Part shown: one piece after another, positions 35,418 to 47,900 of the stretch
How the letters are laid out: each line of letters begins with the position of its first letter
Numbering within the stretch: position 1 is the first letter of the stretch
From: Carallia brachiata
Lineage: Eukaryota; Streptophyta; Magnoliopsida; Malpighiales; Rhizophoraceae
Assembly (NCBI GenBank): GCA_021464245.1
Contig: JADCRB010000040.1
Location: forward strand, 7,350,575-7,414,574
DNA: 64,000 nucleotides
Reading direction: 5' to 3'
Position numbers and translations under genes: made by a program
The notes under the pieces: model-generated
Database searches by the model: none
The model's input: the letters and a program-made list of their open reading frames with translations, nothing else
Told to the model about the DNA's origin: nothing

Positions 35418-38400
35418 ATGGAGAAAGGAGTAGTAAGATGGATAGTGGACATATCAAAGTGGAACCCATCTCCCCTCCACTTCTCTTTGGCTCTGTCTGT
35501 TCTTCCCCAGCACGAACACCCCTCCATCACCAGGTTTGATCTGAATAATAGTTGTTTCTCTCTTTCTTACTGTCTATAGGAACTCTGTGGTTCACTCTTT
35601 TGATTGTTGAGAAACAGAACTCAACGTGAAGCAAGTATATGTGTAGTTCAAGCAGGCAAAAGATTGTTTTTTTTTTTTTTTCTGGAATTCTGAAAGCTGC
35701 CCCAGTCTGCGTTATGAACAATCCAGTGAAATTGGGTTTCTCAATAAAATTATTAAGTTTCCTTTGAATGGAATTGCATTGCCACTGTATACATGCTTCT
35801 CATTACATGAGTTAATGAACTATGGTCCTGAAAATCAGTGTTGCTGGTTGTGATTGTACCTACAGGATTGTGAATTGATGATTTTTTGTTTGCTGAGAAA
35901 TTTTGATGAGAAAAACAATATGCTTTTGACCACAAATGCCTCTTCTCATTGGAACTTGCATTATTTTAGTGTCATCATCCTTAAAGCTCATATCTACACG
36001 CATTTATGGGAACTTTTAGTTGATGACGGCATTTATATTGATAGATTTGTGAAGCTCGAAGACAGAAAACGGGCGCTGGTGAGTCGGTTGCTTCAATATA
36101 CTCTTGTACATGAAGTATTGGGGATTCCATATGACAGGATTGTCATAATGCGCACGCCCGAGGGAAAACCCTATCTGGTGATTGATCTATTTCTGTTTCT
36201 TGCTCCAATTGAGTGTGTCTTTTTGTTGGTTCTCTTAGATGATAGTGCTGATTTAAAGTGTTGCGAGTTGAAATGTGTCTTTGGCTATTAACCAGATATG
36301 CCTTCAAAGTGAATCAAAGATTTGTTTGGATGCCATTCTTTCACTTTTGATTTAAGGAACTAAGACTATTTTGGCCATCAAATGTGCTATGGACTAGGAA
36401 AAGTCTAATCACTGGAAACAAACCAAGGTGAAGATTTTTAGAAACCTGATAAACAAATCTTGGCTACTTACTGCAACAAAAAAAATTAGAGGCCTGCCAA
36501 AGAAATGGTTAATCAATAAAAAAAAAAAAATTATCCAGAAGGAAAAAAAATTAATTGGTCGTAGCTCACAACGTGCTTCTGGGTTTTTGAGACATTGTAT
36601 GCGTTCAGTGTGTTGATTTATTGAATAATTTGGTTAGCATTCATGTGTGAAGAAGATGGTTTCAAGTTGTGAAGTCATATTTATGTCCAAGGTTCCTTTT
36701 TTCTTTTGCTGATATTTATGATGGTTTCCTTCCCTTTTTGGTTCTACTTAATATGAGAATTGCATGTTTCTCACTTCCATCTTAGTCATGCATTTATTTT
36801 GGTGACATCTTGGTACAATGTTCCATGTACCTTTCCAGTCCAAGCTCCTGAGTGCAATTTTTAGCTTCATTTTCTTCCAGTATAATTATCATATTATTCA
36901 GTTGCAAATTCCTTATGATTTCAGGCAAACGAGAAACTGGGCTCAGAATTTCCCAATTTTAATTTTAATGTTTCCCATCACGGGGACTTTGTCGCCATAG
37001 CATCTGAACCTCTATGCCTTGTTGGTGTGGACATTGTTTGTTGTATCAAACCACAAAGAGAGACAGTTCAAGAATTCATTCAGAGCTTCCCCACATACTT
37101 TTCAAGTTTGGAGTGGCATATGATAGTTAATGCTGGCACAGATGACGAAATTTTGGTTGAATTTTACAGGTGGATCGTCGTTCATTTATATGATCTCACA
37201 ATGATAGATTCATGACCTTGTTGGCTGCTTGCTGATCTATTTACAGAAGTTGATTGCTGAAAAGCCAGTTTTCATTAATTTTTTCTTTTCTTTTCTTTTT
37301 TTAAAATGTACAGCCAAGTTAAAGTGGTCTCATTATTAATATCAGGCTCATTATAACAACCTTTTTTTTTCCTTTTAATGTTTCACCTGGGAACATGAAG
37401 TCTTGACATAGTCATAATAATGAAATTAAATAGCAGTAAAAGCTGGTTTAATTGGCATTTCTCATTTTCTACAGATACTGGTGTCTGAAAGAAGCATATG
37501 TGAAAGCTATAGGGAGTGGAGTGGCCTATGGTTTGGACAAAGTAGAGTTTCAGCATACCAACTGGACCAACATATCTGTCAAAGTTAATGGACAGCCTCT
37601 GACACAATGGAAATTTTGGCAATTTGAGCTTCCCAAAAAACATTGGGCAAGTCACTCCCTTGGTTGTCTTCATTTCCACGTTGATTTCCCCACTCGCCTT
37701 TGGAGGGTGGTGTGCTTGTATTGTTATGAAAGAAACAAGTATGCTATTTAAGTGTTATACACCAGTAATTCACTTTCCTATTCGTTGTTAAAATAAGGGG
37801 GTCCTAGTACACAAGGCTTTTGCATTCGCGGGGTCTGGGGAAGGTTGAGATTCACTTTCCTATTCGTTGTTAACAAATGTGAAATATTCTTCCTTTAGAA
37901 AAAAAAGAAAAAACACCTTTTGTTTAAAGTCCAAATGTGTGCTGGGAAACTTCTGTTTGGCTGTGTTAGAGGTCTTTTCAGAAGCAGTAGACTGAGAGTG
38001 AGAGCCTTCCAGGATGAAGAATTGGTCGAACTTCTTGCTTTGCTCGTAGGGTGCTTCCCTTGAGCTCTACCATCCGGGATGCTAGTTCTCTGAGGATGAT
38101 TCTTTTGCGTAAGTCAGGGCAGTGTTGAGCCAGGGTGGAGATGACCCTTTCTGCATCGCTGTGAGAGCAGTGCAGAATTTCTTCAAATGGCATGCTGAAA
38201 TAGTTTCTTAGTGTTTCCCTTTGTTCTTGCAAGAATTTTGATACTGATGTTATTAAGCATATAATTTTTCCTTTTATTTTTCCTCTTTTATCTCATTCTA
38301 AGTCCAAGGACTTGAAAACACTGTTGATATCATCTTATTAACAGCTTTTCAGCAAATTGCAGGTGTCAGTTGCTAGGGGCCACCCAATGTCAGCTGTTGA

Positions 38401-38557
38401 AAGTTACAAAGGGGCTTTGAACCCTGTAGAACTTGACGAAGAGGAGTACTGTGAGGCTATCCATCTTCCAGAAAGAAAATTTGTTGTCCGAACCATGGAA
38501 CAACTCATACCAGCACCACTCGTCGTGGATGGTCTAGCCAAAAGGACGAGTACATGA
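35418..38557 (+). CDS. 4'-phosphopantetheinyl transferase (Sfp-type)
   Basis: Five exons: 35418-35533, 36045-36177, 36925-37169, 37475-37646 and 38363-38557, giving about 286 residues. The enzyme moves phosphopantetheine from CoA to a serine of carrier proteins. The family signatures are present: NVSHHGD (about residue 99), GVDIV with the metal-binding Asp at about residue 119, and WCLKEAYVKAIGSG (about 167-180) with the KEA glutamate and following lysine. The N-terminus MEKGVVRWIVDISKWNPSP matches plant relatives and fixes the start at 35418; an in-frame ATG at 35391 is less likely. Introns 1-3 are GT-AG. Exon 4 can only be joined to exon 5 in frame by a GC donor (TTGG|GCAAGT at 37647), giving HW|VSVARGHP as in relatives. 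No frameshift. Confidence 0.9.
37791..37849 (-). mobile_element. Truncated Au-like SINE with long target duplication
   Basis: Minus-strand fragment with the SINE 3' body (CTTCCCCAGACCCCGCGAAT, AAGCCTTGTGTACTAGGAC). It is flanked by a perfect 23-bp direct repeat at 37768-37790 and 37850-37872, beginning ATTCACTTTCC. It lies in the GC-AG intron of the transferase gene. Confidence 0.75.
37978..38232 (-). other. Antisense open segment in transferase intron 4
   Basis: About 84 open codons without an ATG at the beginning. Composition is protein-like (FSMPFEEILHCSHSDAERVI, STLAQHCPDLRKRIILRELA, SRMVELKGSTLRAKQEVRPI). I do not recognise it. It may be a captured gene fragment or chance. Confidence 0.3.
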
Positions 38558-39961
38558 TTCTGGAAACAGAAGAATGGAGGAAGAAAGCTGTCATCCCATC
38601 TATCTTGCACACAATAGATTGATAGAAGCATGCTTAACTCAGCACCAACTAAATATCCTACTTGCAAAGCCTCCATCGCAGCTTTGCCTTTCTGGCATTG
38701 CCAGACCAGCAAGATGCATCGTTGTAAGGATCTTTAACAAGGAAGGCTTTTGATTGTTGCAAATTACTTGTGCATAGCTGATGGTAAAGTGAAATTCGTG
38801 CCACTTAACCAATTGTTGTGTAACTTATAACTGGAACAAAACAGTTGTGCACCTCCTCAATCCTCAAGGAACCGTAAGTTGAAAAGCTGCTGCAATAATT
38901 TTACAGGAAACAGGCATTCTTCCTGCCAGGTTCATAACAGAATTGTACTTCAAATTTCGAAATAGATATTTGTTTGAAGAAAATGAAGCCTTGTATATAC
39001 TTTTCTGTTGCTCTTGGAATGCTGAGTTCCAACAAAAAGGAAATAGTTGAAATTTAGCACTTACTTCAATTGACACATTTGTAGTTTTGTACCATGTTTT
39101 GCACTTCTGGAAATCACTGATTTAATACTATCCAATAGACCAATACATGCCTCTTTAAAATTCATCATTTTTAGAAATTAAAATCTCAAGAAGAAAAAAA
39201 ATATATCTTACTACTGATGATAAGTAGAGCATGGAAATGAAATCCAATTTAAGAGGAAAATTCTATATATATACACACAAGAGAGGGCAACATTATTAAG
39301 ACTCCATTTGCTTCATATGCGAGCGGTTATGATAAAAATTAATAGAAAGTGAAGTTGCTAACTGAAGCTAAGTATATATTTGTACGGAAAAATTATGAGG
39401 CTATAGCCCTCTAGTTGGAAAGAAAAAAATAAAAAATAGAGAGGGCCAGCCCCCTATTTCGATAGCCAAGGCCATATATGTAGTGTCACTTTTCTTCCTT
39501 CTTTTATAGTCCTCGAAGGCCAGATGGCATCTTTGAATTCTGTCTTTGCTCTTGCAGCGGGTGGAATATGAAATTTAGTTCCAGAAACGGGTAATATGGA
39601 AATGGATTACAAGCTATATATTAAGCTACGATGATTACATGTATATTTATGGCTCCCATTATTAAAACATATATAACTTAAGAGAAAATGTAGAGATGCC
39701 GATTGCAATGTGCTGATAGTGTGCTGAAGGACATGGCAGGGGGCCACAAGTGGAAACAAAAAAAAAAAAAGAAAAGTTATGTTAGGTTTGACAAGGGTAT
39801 AATTGATATTTTGCTTAGCTTTTCTTCTTAGTGATCAAAACAAAGCCATCGAGGGTAGCTATAGAAATGAAAAGAGGTGGAAAAATAATTGGAGAGAAAC
39901 TGCCAAAAAAAAAAAAAAAAAGAATTGTGTTGGTGGGAAACAATTTAGGGATTGAGTTGTA

Positions 39962-40083
39962 GAAATTTTTGGTGGGCATGACATCTTAGTCTAGAAGCAG
40001 CAATTTGAAAAAGTGTATTGTTGGAAAGCTTGAAGACGAGATTTTTGGTAGCCACGATATCTTGGTCTAAAAGCAGCAATCTA
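39962..40083 (+). repeat. Two-copy direct repeat, period about 75 bp
   Basis: ATTTTTGGTGGGCATGACAT near 39965 and ATTTTTGGTAGCCACGATAT near 40039 start two copies, each continuing CTT(A/G)GTCTA(G/A)AAGCAGCAAT. Confidence 0.8.
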
Positions 40084-43000
40084 TAGCTATTGCTACAATC
40101 ATCACAAGGTTTGATTATTGCCATCATTTACAGATATTTATTGTGATGTAGAAATCGCAGCGGCCAGTTGAAGTTTTGGCAAGAGGAAGCGTTGTATGGC
40201 AGTTATGAATGTTTATGGAAATTCTAAAATTGGTCGCATTCAGTAACGATTTGTTACATAGAAGTGGCAATTAACAGAACAAGCAGACTTTTTGGAGGAT
40301 TTTCTACCATTTTTGTCGGGTAAGTTGTCTATAGGCCACCATGGTTGCATGCATAAGAAAAAAAAAATTATTTTTTCTACTGTATGATTTGTTGCAAATC
40401 TTTAGCATGTTATTTTTTAAACAAATTATATGTAACATTTAATGAAAAAATAAATAGAAGCCTTAGTTTTTTATATCTATTTCTATATGCAAACTATAAC
40501 AATTCTCATTGCAAAATTATCAGGACTCTTTTTAAGATAATTTTTTATATCAAAAAGTAAACTCATTTATATAACTTAACAAAAACGAATCCATACATTT
40601 ATATAAATTTTTCTCTTTTCCAATTTTCACCAATTCTTAAATCAAATTGAGAGACTAAACATATGATTTGCAACTTGTGCATTCTATCTCTTCTGTTTGA
40701 TCGCTTGTTGTAACAAAGGATCCCAATATGTTATGACCAACATATGCAGTGACATAAAAAACTGATACACCTTTCATCGATGAAGAATCTTGATAAATTG
40801 GAATTCAGCATGAGACTTTAGCATAACCTTTGAAATGCTTATTTGGCTTCTAAGTTCCAAATGTATAGAAAATAATTAGAATGCATTGGGACTTCATTCT
40901 TGCACTAACAAATTTAACGAATAGTAGCATAAATTCACATTTGCTTCATTCAAAGAAAAAAAAAACCACAAAAAGAAACAACAAGAAAAAGAGAATGAGC
41001 TGAAATTAGTCAATCATGTTCAAAGAACAACAAAATTCATCGTGAAAAAAAAAAGGGACAAAATTGTGAGAAGAAACAAAAACTAGAGTTGCCTAAGAAG
41101 TTCACTAACATCAATTCATTTAAAATCTGTTTGTAGTTTGTACACAAGAAAAAGCACATTACATCAAGAATAAGGCCCGAACACTATTTATTGAATTCCA
41201 CACCTTTAGTTTGTGACTAACAAGAAATAACATCTACCTAATTTTGCTCCATTCCATCAAGAATAAGCTTCCTTAATTTTTCTCCTTTCTTTTAGATCAC
41301 CTTTTTCCTCTGTACTGTATGACAAAACCTTGTCGATGAGCCTGATTTCTTTGTTGATAACCAAAATATCATTACATAAACAAAAGTGGCATTAAGATTA
41401 TGACCCTTGGTCTAAGATAACACTAATATGGGAAAGATCTAGGTGCTGGAGAGGCAAAGAAAAGCCAAGTCCAAACAGAAATGTAAGCTGTAAAAATTGT
41501 TAATGGCCTTAACAATGTGGAATTTTAGAGTAACCCATACACCAATAAAGCTTAAACAAAACGCATGAAACTGTGATGTAAGATGGACCAATTTTTTGAA
41601 GCTTATAATTTTCAGAACTGTCTTGTAGGCTAGCAAAAGTGCAAGGTTTCACAAAAGAAAATATAAATTAAAAAAACACCATCGTGGCATAAATTATCAA
41701 TTATTCCAAATGAAAAAGATAAAATTCAATGAAAATGACCACGATTTTAGGTGTCAAGAAATTAATTTAAATCTCAAACATTATATCTAACAAATTTTTA
41801 TTTTCATTTCTAAGAAGAAGACTATAGTAGCATCCAAAAACCAAGAACCTTTGCATATTGCATGCATGTTAATTAATACACGAAAATTAAGGTAAAGCTA
41901 AATTTGCATTACAAACTAATTGCCTTCCTGTTATAATTTATAGAACTTATCATATTGATTTTCAAATAAAGTGAGTATAGTTTGCTTTTTTCTACTCCTA
42001 GTATTCATTTGTAAAAGAATCAAACAAGAATTCTATCAATTTCTATGAATATAAAGAATTATTGACAAGTTATAATTTTACAGTATTATTAAAGGAAAAT
42101 TACAATTTAAAAATTAGTCTTCCTATTGTTATCTTATACAATAACACAGAGCATATTCAGGACTGTTATAGCAATAGACATATTTACTATAAAGGTGCTA
42201 TCACTTGATACAAAGGTTCACATCAATGGTTCCTTCAATTAGCTTGAATCGTTCATGCAACTTATTAATTTAACCTTAGCTTATAAGTAATATTTGGGCA
42301 ACATCTCTTGTGAGTGGTTCCTTCAATTAACTTATTATAAGAACTTGTTAACCCACGAAGAACAAGCCATATTGGGAGCAAGTCTAGATAGATAATTATG
42401 ATAAATTGTTTTTCATATTATTATAGCTAGTGGGTGGGTAGGTATGTAGCTGACAAAAATTTAAAATTTAAAAATCAACATATTCAAAAAACAAAAGGAA
42501 GAAACTAACAAACAACAACTGTTACTGTACAAGAGTTAGGAAGAAACAAAAAATCAAATTGACAAAAAATTAGCTTTAAGGTTGGATTTGTCAAAATTTA
42601 AAAGAAAATCTAAACCCTAAAAAGAGATACGAGGAAGAAGAAATATGGAACGAGATAGAATGAGTAAATTGACGAAAAATTGAATAAAGAAAAAGGATTT
42701 GGGAGTTGAAACATTTATACCTTGCTCCTCTTACTCTTATTCGTTTAATCTCTATATCAGTTAGTGCGTTCCTTTGCATCATTTATTCTTTTTATTCATT
42801 TTATTCATTTTTTTTTTTTGTAGACCTTTATTTTGCGCCAACAATTTGCCGCCTCTACTTCTTCCTTTTTAACATCTAAACAAAAAAATTGAGTGAAATG
42901 TCCATTGTACCATTTACAAATTTTTATAACTAAATTATTAAATATTTTTTTTTATTTGTGAGCCTAGATCCACGTCATCTAAAGACATTACTGAAAATTT

Positions 43001-43251
43001 TATGTCGGGACATAATTAAATGATTATAACGTGCAATTGATAGCCATACTGGTGCAACTTAATGACAGTAGAACTGAGTTTTAACTGTCATCAGCCAAGT
43101 AGATTTGACTGAACTTGTGCATCATTGTGGTCCGACATAGTCAGACACCTTAGAGTACATTTGACACCGCGATATGACGTACTTTCATGATCTAATGTTC
43201 AAACGTTGGTCCTGCGGAAGTCAAAAACGAAGAAAAAAAAAATAAAAGAGC

Positions 43252-43318
43252 GTGCACACACACACACAAAGAAAAGAAATACAAAAGCGTGCGCAAACAC
43301 ACACACACACACACACAA
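43252..43318. repeat. Interrupted (CA)n microsatellites
   Basis: Two CA tracts, about 43253-43268 and 43296-43318, separated by AAAG-rich sequence. Confidence 0.9.
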
Positions 43319-43650
43319 GAAATACTTATTGAATTGAGATTTTTTTTTATACTTTTCAATTTATTAAATTTTTAATTTTTTTACAACAAAATTACTAATA
43401 ATTTACACAAATTTCCACATCAGCAATCTGTGTTGATTCGTGTCAAAAAATTAATGACATGGCATGCTGTATTGTGCCACGTAGGAGTAATCAACGACAA
43501 ATTTAACAAAATGTCAAATTAGTTTGATGGAATTAATATTTTAGTCCAAATAAAAAAAATGTGATGGGTTTTTTTTAAGAAATATGAAATGGTAACCGGT
43601 GAAATTGACCTTAATTTTGTTTTTTAGACAAAGATTCATTCTTACTGTGT

Positions 43651-44650
43651 TTGGTGTGCGAGAAAAAATTAAAGAGGAAAGAAAAATATAATTATTATTA
43701 TTTACTTTTCTTTTTTACTTTTCTTTTTCCTCACTTTCTACACCACTCCAAATGACTTTATTTTCTCTCTACTTTTTCTCTCACAAATTATTATTTACCT
43801 TTTCTTTTACCATACTTTCTTTTCTTTCTCTCACATTTTTCTACCACTCCAAATAATTTTATTTTCTCTCCACTTTTTTTTCATAAATTATTATTTACCT
43901 TTTCTTTCACCTATTTTCTTTCTCTCAAATTTTTCTATCATTCCAAACAACTTTATTTTCTCTCCACTTTCCTTTTTTTTTCTCCTCATTTTTCCTCTTT
44001 TCCTCGTACTCTAAACAATTTTTCTATAATTAGTTTTTTTTTCTTCTCAGCAGAGTTCTTTTTTTTTTTTCTTTAAATATTTAATAGTCGTCGATTGCAC
44101 CTAGAAAAAATATTTTAATAGTCAGTCGATTAAAATATTTAAATTTTAGAAAAAAAAAAGTAACAAATGTAAAAAGATACTGTAGAGAGTATATTATATT
44201 AAAAAAATTATAAATTACCAATACAAATTGTAGAGCTTGGTTAAAAACACTGAGAATCAAATTTCCATACTCCGTCGCAACCTCAAAGGCAATGTACTAT
44301 TCGGATAGCCTAGATAGTTCATTCTTAGTTTGCCCTTCTTTTTATTTCAAGTATATTTTCTTTGTACTTTGAAATAATGCTGTGTTTGAATTATTAGAAA
44401 GTTATAAAAAAATTATAAGAAAATAAAATTGTTTAGATTAATGAGAAAGTTGTGAGAAAAAAAATGATAAAAAAAAATAAATGATAATTTATGAGAAAAA
44501 AAGTAAAATTTTTGTTGTTTAAATTAATGAGAAAATTGTGAAAAAAGAAAAATTATAAAAAAATAATATAATAATAATAATATTTTTTAATTAAATTTTT
44601 TTAATTATTTTATTTTCTCGTCAAATTCTCTTAAACCAAACACACCACCA
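43651..44650. mobile_element. Possible MITE-like region with tandem internal repeats
   Basis: TGTGTTTGGTGTGCGAGAAA at the left and, reverse-complemented, GGTGTGTTTGGTTTAAGAGA at the right are similar termini common in plant MITEs. Inside, 43743-43990 carries about three copies of a CCACTCCAAATGACTTTATT / TTTCTCTC(A/C)(A/C) / AATTATTATTTACC unit of about 100 bp. Limits are tentative. Confidence 0.35.
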
Positions 44651-44848
44651 CAAAGAATATTAGATGATGGATCTAAAATCGGCTCTACGAAGGTCCGGAG
44701 TCTAAAAAACAAGAAGGAAAAAAAAAAATAATTAGATGAGAAATATGAAAATGTATTTATTTACCGCGTCTTTCTTTTTTCTTTTTTTTTTAACAACTAT
44801 TTACTTTATTGTGTTGAGGATAAGATCGACGAAAATTTACTCTTTCTT

Positions 44849-44861
44849 AAACCCTAAACCC
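44849..44861 (+). promoter_or_regulatory. Double telo-box upstream of the RIX1-like gene
   Basis: AAACCCTAAACCC lies 66 bases before the ATG. Telo-boxes close to the start are typical of plant genes for ribosomal proteins and ribosome assembly, which fits the product. Confidence 0.75.
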
Positions 44862-44926
44862 GCGCTACTCGCCGAGCTGCGTTTCACTGCGTCTTTCTCC
44901 GTCTCTTTGCTTCATTGTTTACAACA

Positions 44927-47900
44927 ATGGCGCTTGTGGAGAACATGAAGGACATGTACGACGTGGCAATGAAGCCTCGTATGCTCCGAACACTGATAAA
45001 AGAAGACTTACCCGACGAGAAGAGGCCATTCGCTTCCCCGGCGGCGCTTTCCAGGGTCGTCTTCACCGTCAAAACCCACAATCTCTTGTCCGAATTACAA
45101 TCGCCGTCGCTTCCCGACTCTAAACACGTCCAGAGGTGGAAGTCCGCCGTCGACGATTGGGTTGATCGCTTGTTGTCTCTCATATCTAACCCTTCTATGG
45201 TATCTTTCAAATCGTTTTTCTTTTTCTTTTATTTTTTCCTTCCATTTTTTTGCCTCAAATTGAATGGATCGACATTGAATTTTGATTCCACATTCGGTTT
45301 CTTGTGTTGTAGCCAGATAAATGTTGGGCGGGGATTTGTTTGCTGGGAGTGACTTGTCAAGAATGCAGCGCTGACCGTTTCTTGGCATCATATGTTGTTT
45401 GGCTTGACAAGCTTCTGTTTCATCTTCAGGTCTGAAAACCAGATTTCTAAGCTCTGTTGGTTGCTGCATGAACATTTTCTTTATTATTTATATAGTGTAT
45501 TTATATTTTTCAAAATTCAGTGCGAGTAGTAAGCTTCCTGTCAAATTTATAGTTATAAACAGTAAGCTATAGGCATTAGGTAGCAACCCAAATGGCATGC
45601 TCGAAAGATTTGATGTGTGCTATGATTAAGATAATTTTAGTTTGAATTGTGATTCGTAATGTCTATTGGTGTATTCAAAGTTGGCATCACAAATAACCAA
45701 AGAGCTAAAGTACAATTCTTTTCAAAATTTGACCTATAAAACTGATCCACTGGCAACCTGCTGAACTGCACGTATCGTGCATGTATGGCGAATCCATTTA
45801 TTATATTCCTGGGGAAAACAACTCTCCGTTGTGCTTTCACGCTGTTGCCAAGGATTGTCAATTGTTTATCATGTGATGTTTGTTTTGAACAGTCATCTGT
45901 AGAGTCTCAATTTGTGAAGGTGGCTTCTTGTACATCAATACTGGAGCTGATAATAAGGTGAGATTCGTAAGTCTCTGTTTTTTTTTTTTTGGTAAGTCTA
46001 ACCTGATTTGCTCACTCCTGTTTCTGCACAAGTTAGATTTTCTTTTTCTTCTTCTTGTATTTATTTGTTTATTTTTTTTCGAAAATTGAGAAACTCTGTA
46101 TGTTTCTTGAAATAGATTGGCTGGATTTCCAAATGCAAAGAAGGATGGGACTTCTCATACTGCAAGACTCTTACAACCTGTTTTGAAGCTGCTGCAAGAG
46201 GATAGTTCGGAGGCTTTATGGGTAAGCAGTGTTGTTGATTCCTTGCTTCAGAAATGTTAACATATGTTCTGTTTCGTTTTCTCCTCATCATAATTCTTAT
46301 CCTCAAGTTGCCTTTCAATGAGTTTACTTATGAAATCTCTGCGTTACATTTTATTTCATTTTAATTATTTCATATCAGTCAGGTTTCTTTTATTTCAAAT
46401 TGTCTCTACTTTGAGGTGCAGGAAGCGGCAGCTCATTTGTTATGTGCTATCATGACTTTCTTTCCTGCCTCTCTTCACCGTCATTACGACAATGTAAGTT
46501 TCATAAACCCCCATTGTGATTTTTAGCATTAGTGTTATTATTTGGGCATACTAAATTTGTATTTGCATATTTGGGTATACTAAATTTGTATTTGCATATT
46601 GAATTTTGATAATGGCAACATGCACATGCATATACACGTCTACATACATGTGCATCTATTGATACGTGTACCTTAAAGAATTTGTATGGTATGAGGATAT
46701 ATAAATGCATGCTCCCAAATCTATCTATCAATAATACATTGTATCTGTCGCATGCATACTCTAATTTAGGTAGAAACTGAAATTCGCATGCTTGAATTCT
46801 GAACTAGACATAGGTTGCCTTTAGATGTGGTTGATACAGTTAATATTGTTTTAGGAACACATATGTAAAGCAATTGTACTGCACAATTTCCCATCCTGCA
46901 ACTCAATTTGTTCAGACCAAAACATTGGGATGACCTTTTATATGAATTTGGTTTGGTTTATGTCTCATTGAGAAAGTGAGTTCCATTCAGTTTTGCGCAA
47001 GATAAGTTTTTACTGTCTCGATCTCTGATCATCTTGAAGATGGTCTTCACATATGGTCTGCACATATAAATATACTCCTTGGATATGTTTGTCACAGGAT
47101 TAGTTGGATCTTTTGTCTGGAACATGGAATGTGTCCGTACTAGGTTTGTAAATGTTTGGTTCAGAATACTCTGAAATGGATGGATTACTGTGAAAGAGTG
47201 GATGGTATTAGTTGTTAGAAGAAGGGTTATAAGCCCATTTAATGTCATTTTGGTCTTTTGTAAGCCGCTGTTGATTCGGTGTTGTTGCATAGAACTCGAA
47301 ACTTAGACAGGTTATATATAAGGTGAGAAATCTATTAATATTTTAACAACTGGGCCAGAAACTGGCTATTCCTGGCTCATCCTGATACTCACTATGTTTC
47401 TGGTTGAGCTTGAGTTCAAGCCTCAAATTTTCGAGAAACAGAGTTTGAGCTTAATGTCAATTCATTTGGGCTAAGCCCAAGCCAACCCATTGACAATAGT
47501 AAGTGTGTCATGGCATAATTTTGTCTATGATGAAGGGAAAATGTTTTTTTTTGGTTCTCGTCTGTTTTCTATTTACAAGGAGCTTAGATACTTTTCGGTC
47601 TGCAACTGGGTGCTAGCTACAAAAGAAAGTTATTTGTTTCTGTTATTTGGTTAGTTAAAACAATGATGTTATAATGTACAGGTTGAAGCTGCTATTGCAT
47701 CCAAAATTTTTTTCGGGAAAATGCAGTGTTAATGTGCTAAAGGTACTGTATCTGCTTTTGCATATTATCACTGTCACTGCCTTGTTATTGTTTTTTTAAA
47801 ATATGTTTGAAATCCAGATATTTGCTCGCTGCCTAGCATTACTTCCTAAATCAAGGGGAGATGAAGATAGCTGGCTTCTAATGATGCGGAAGATTCTATT

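Larger units (their letters stand above)
38558..44848. other. Long AT-rich intergenic region
   Basis: About 38558-39100 is probably 3' UTR and flank of the transferase gene. Beyond that I find no gene over roughly 5.5 kb. Contents worth naming are a short direct repeat (39962-40083), a telo-box-like AAACCCTAAA near 42612 with no gene attached, a (CA)n region (43252-43318), a three-copy tandem repeat (43743-43990) and a possible TIR pair (43651 and 44645). Confidence 0.5.

Noticed and set aside
45095..45475. Antisense open frame across RIX1-like exons 1 and 2
   Set aside because: Overlaps two well-supported exons and an intron; no independent similarity.
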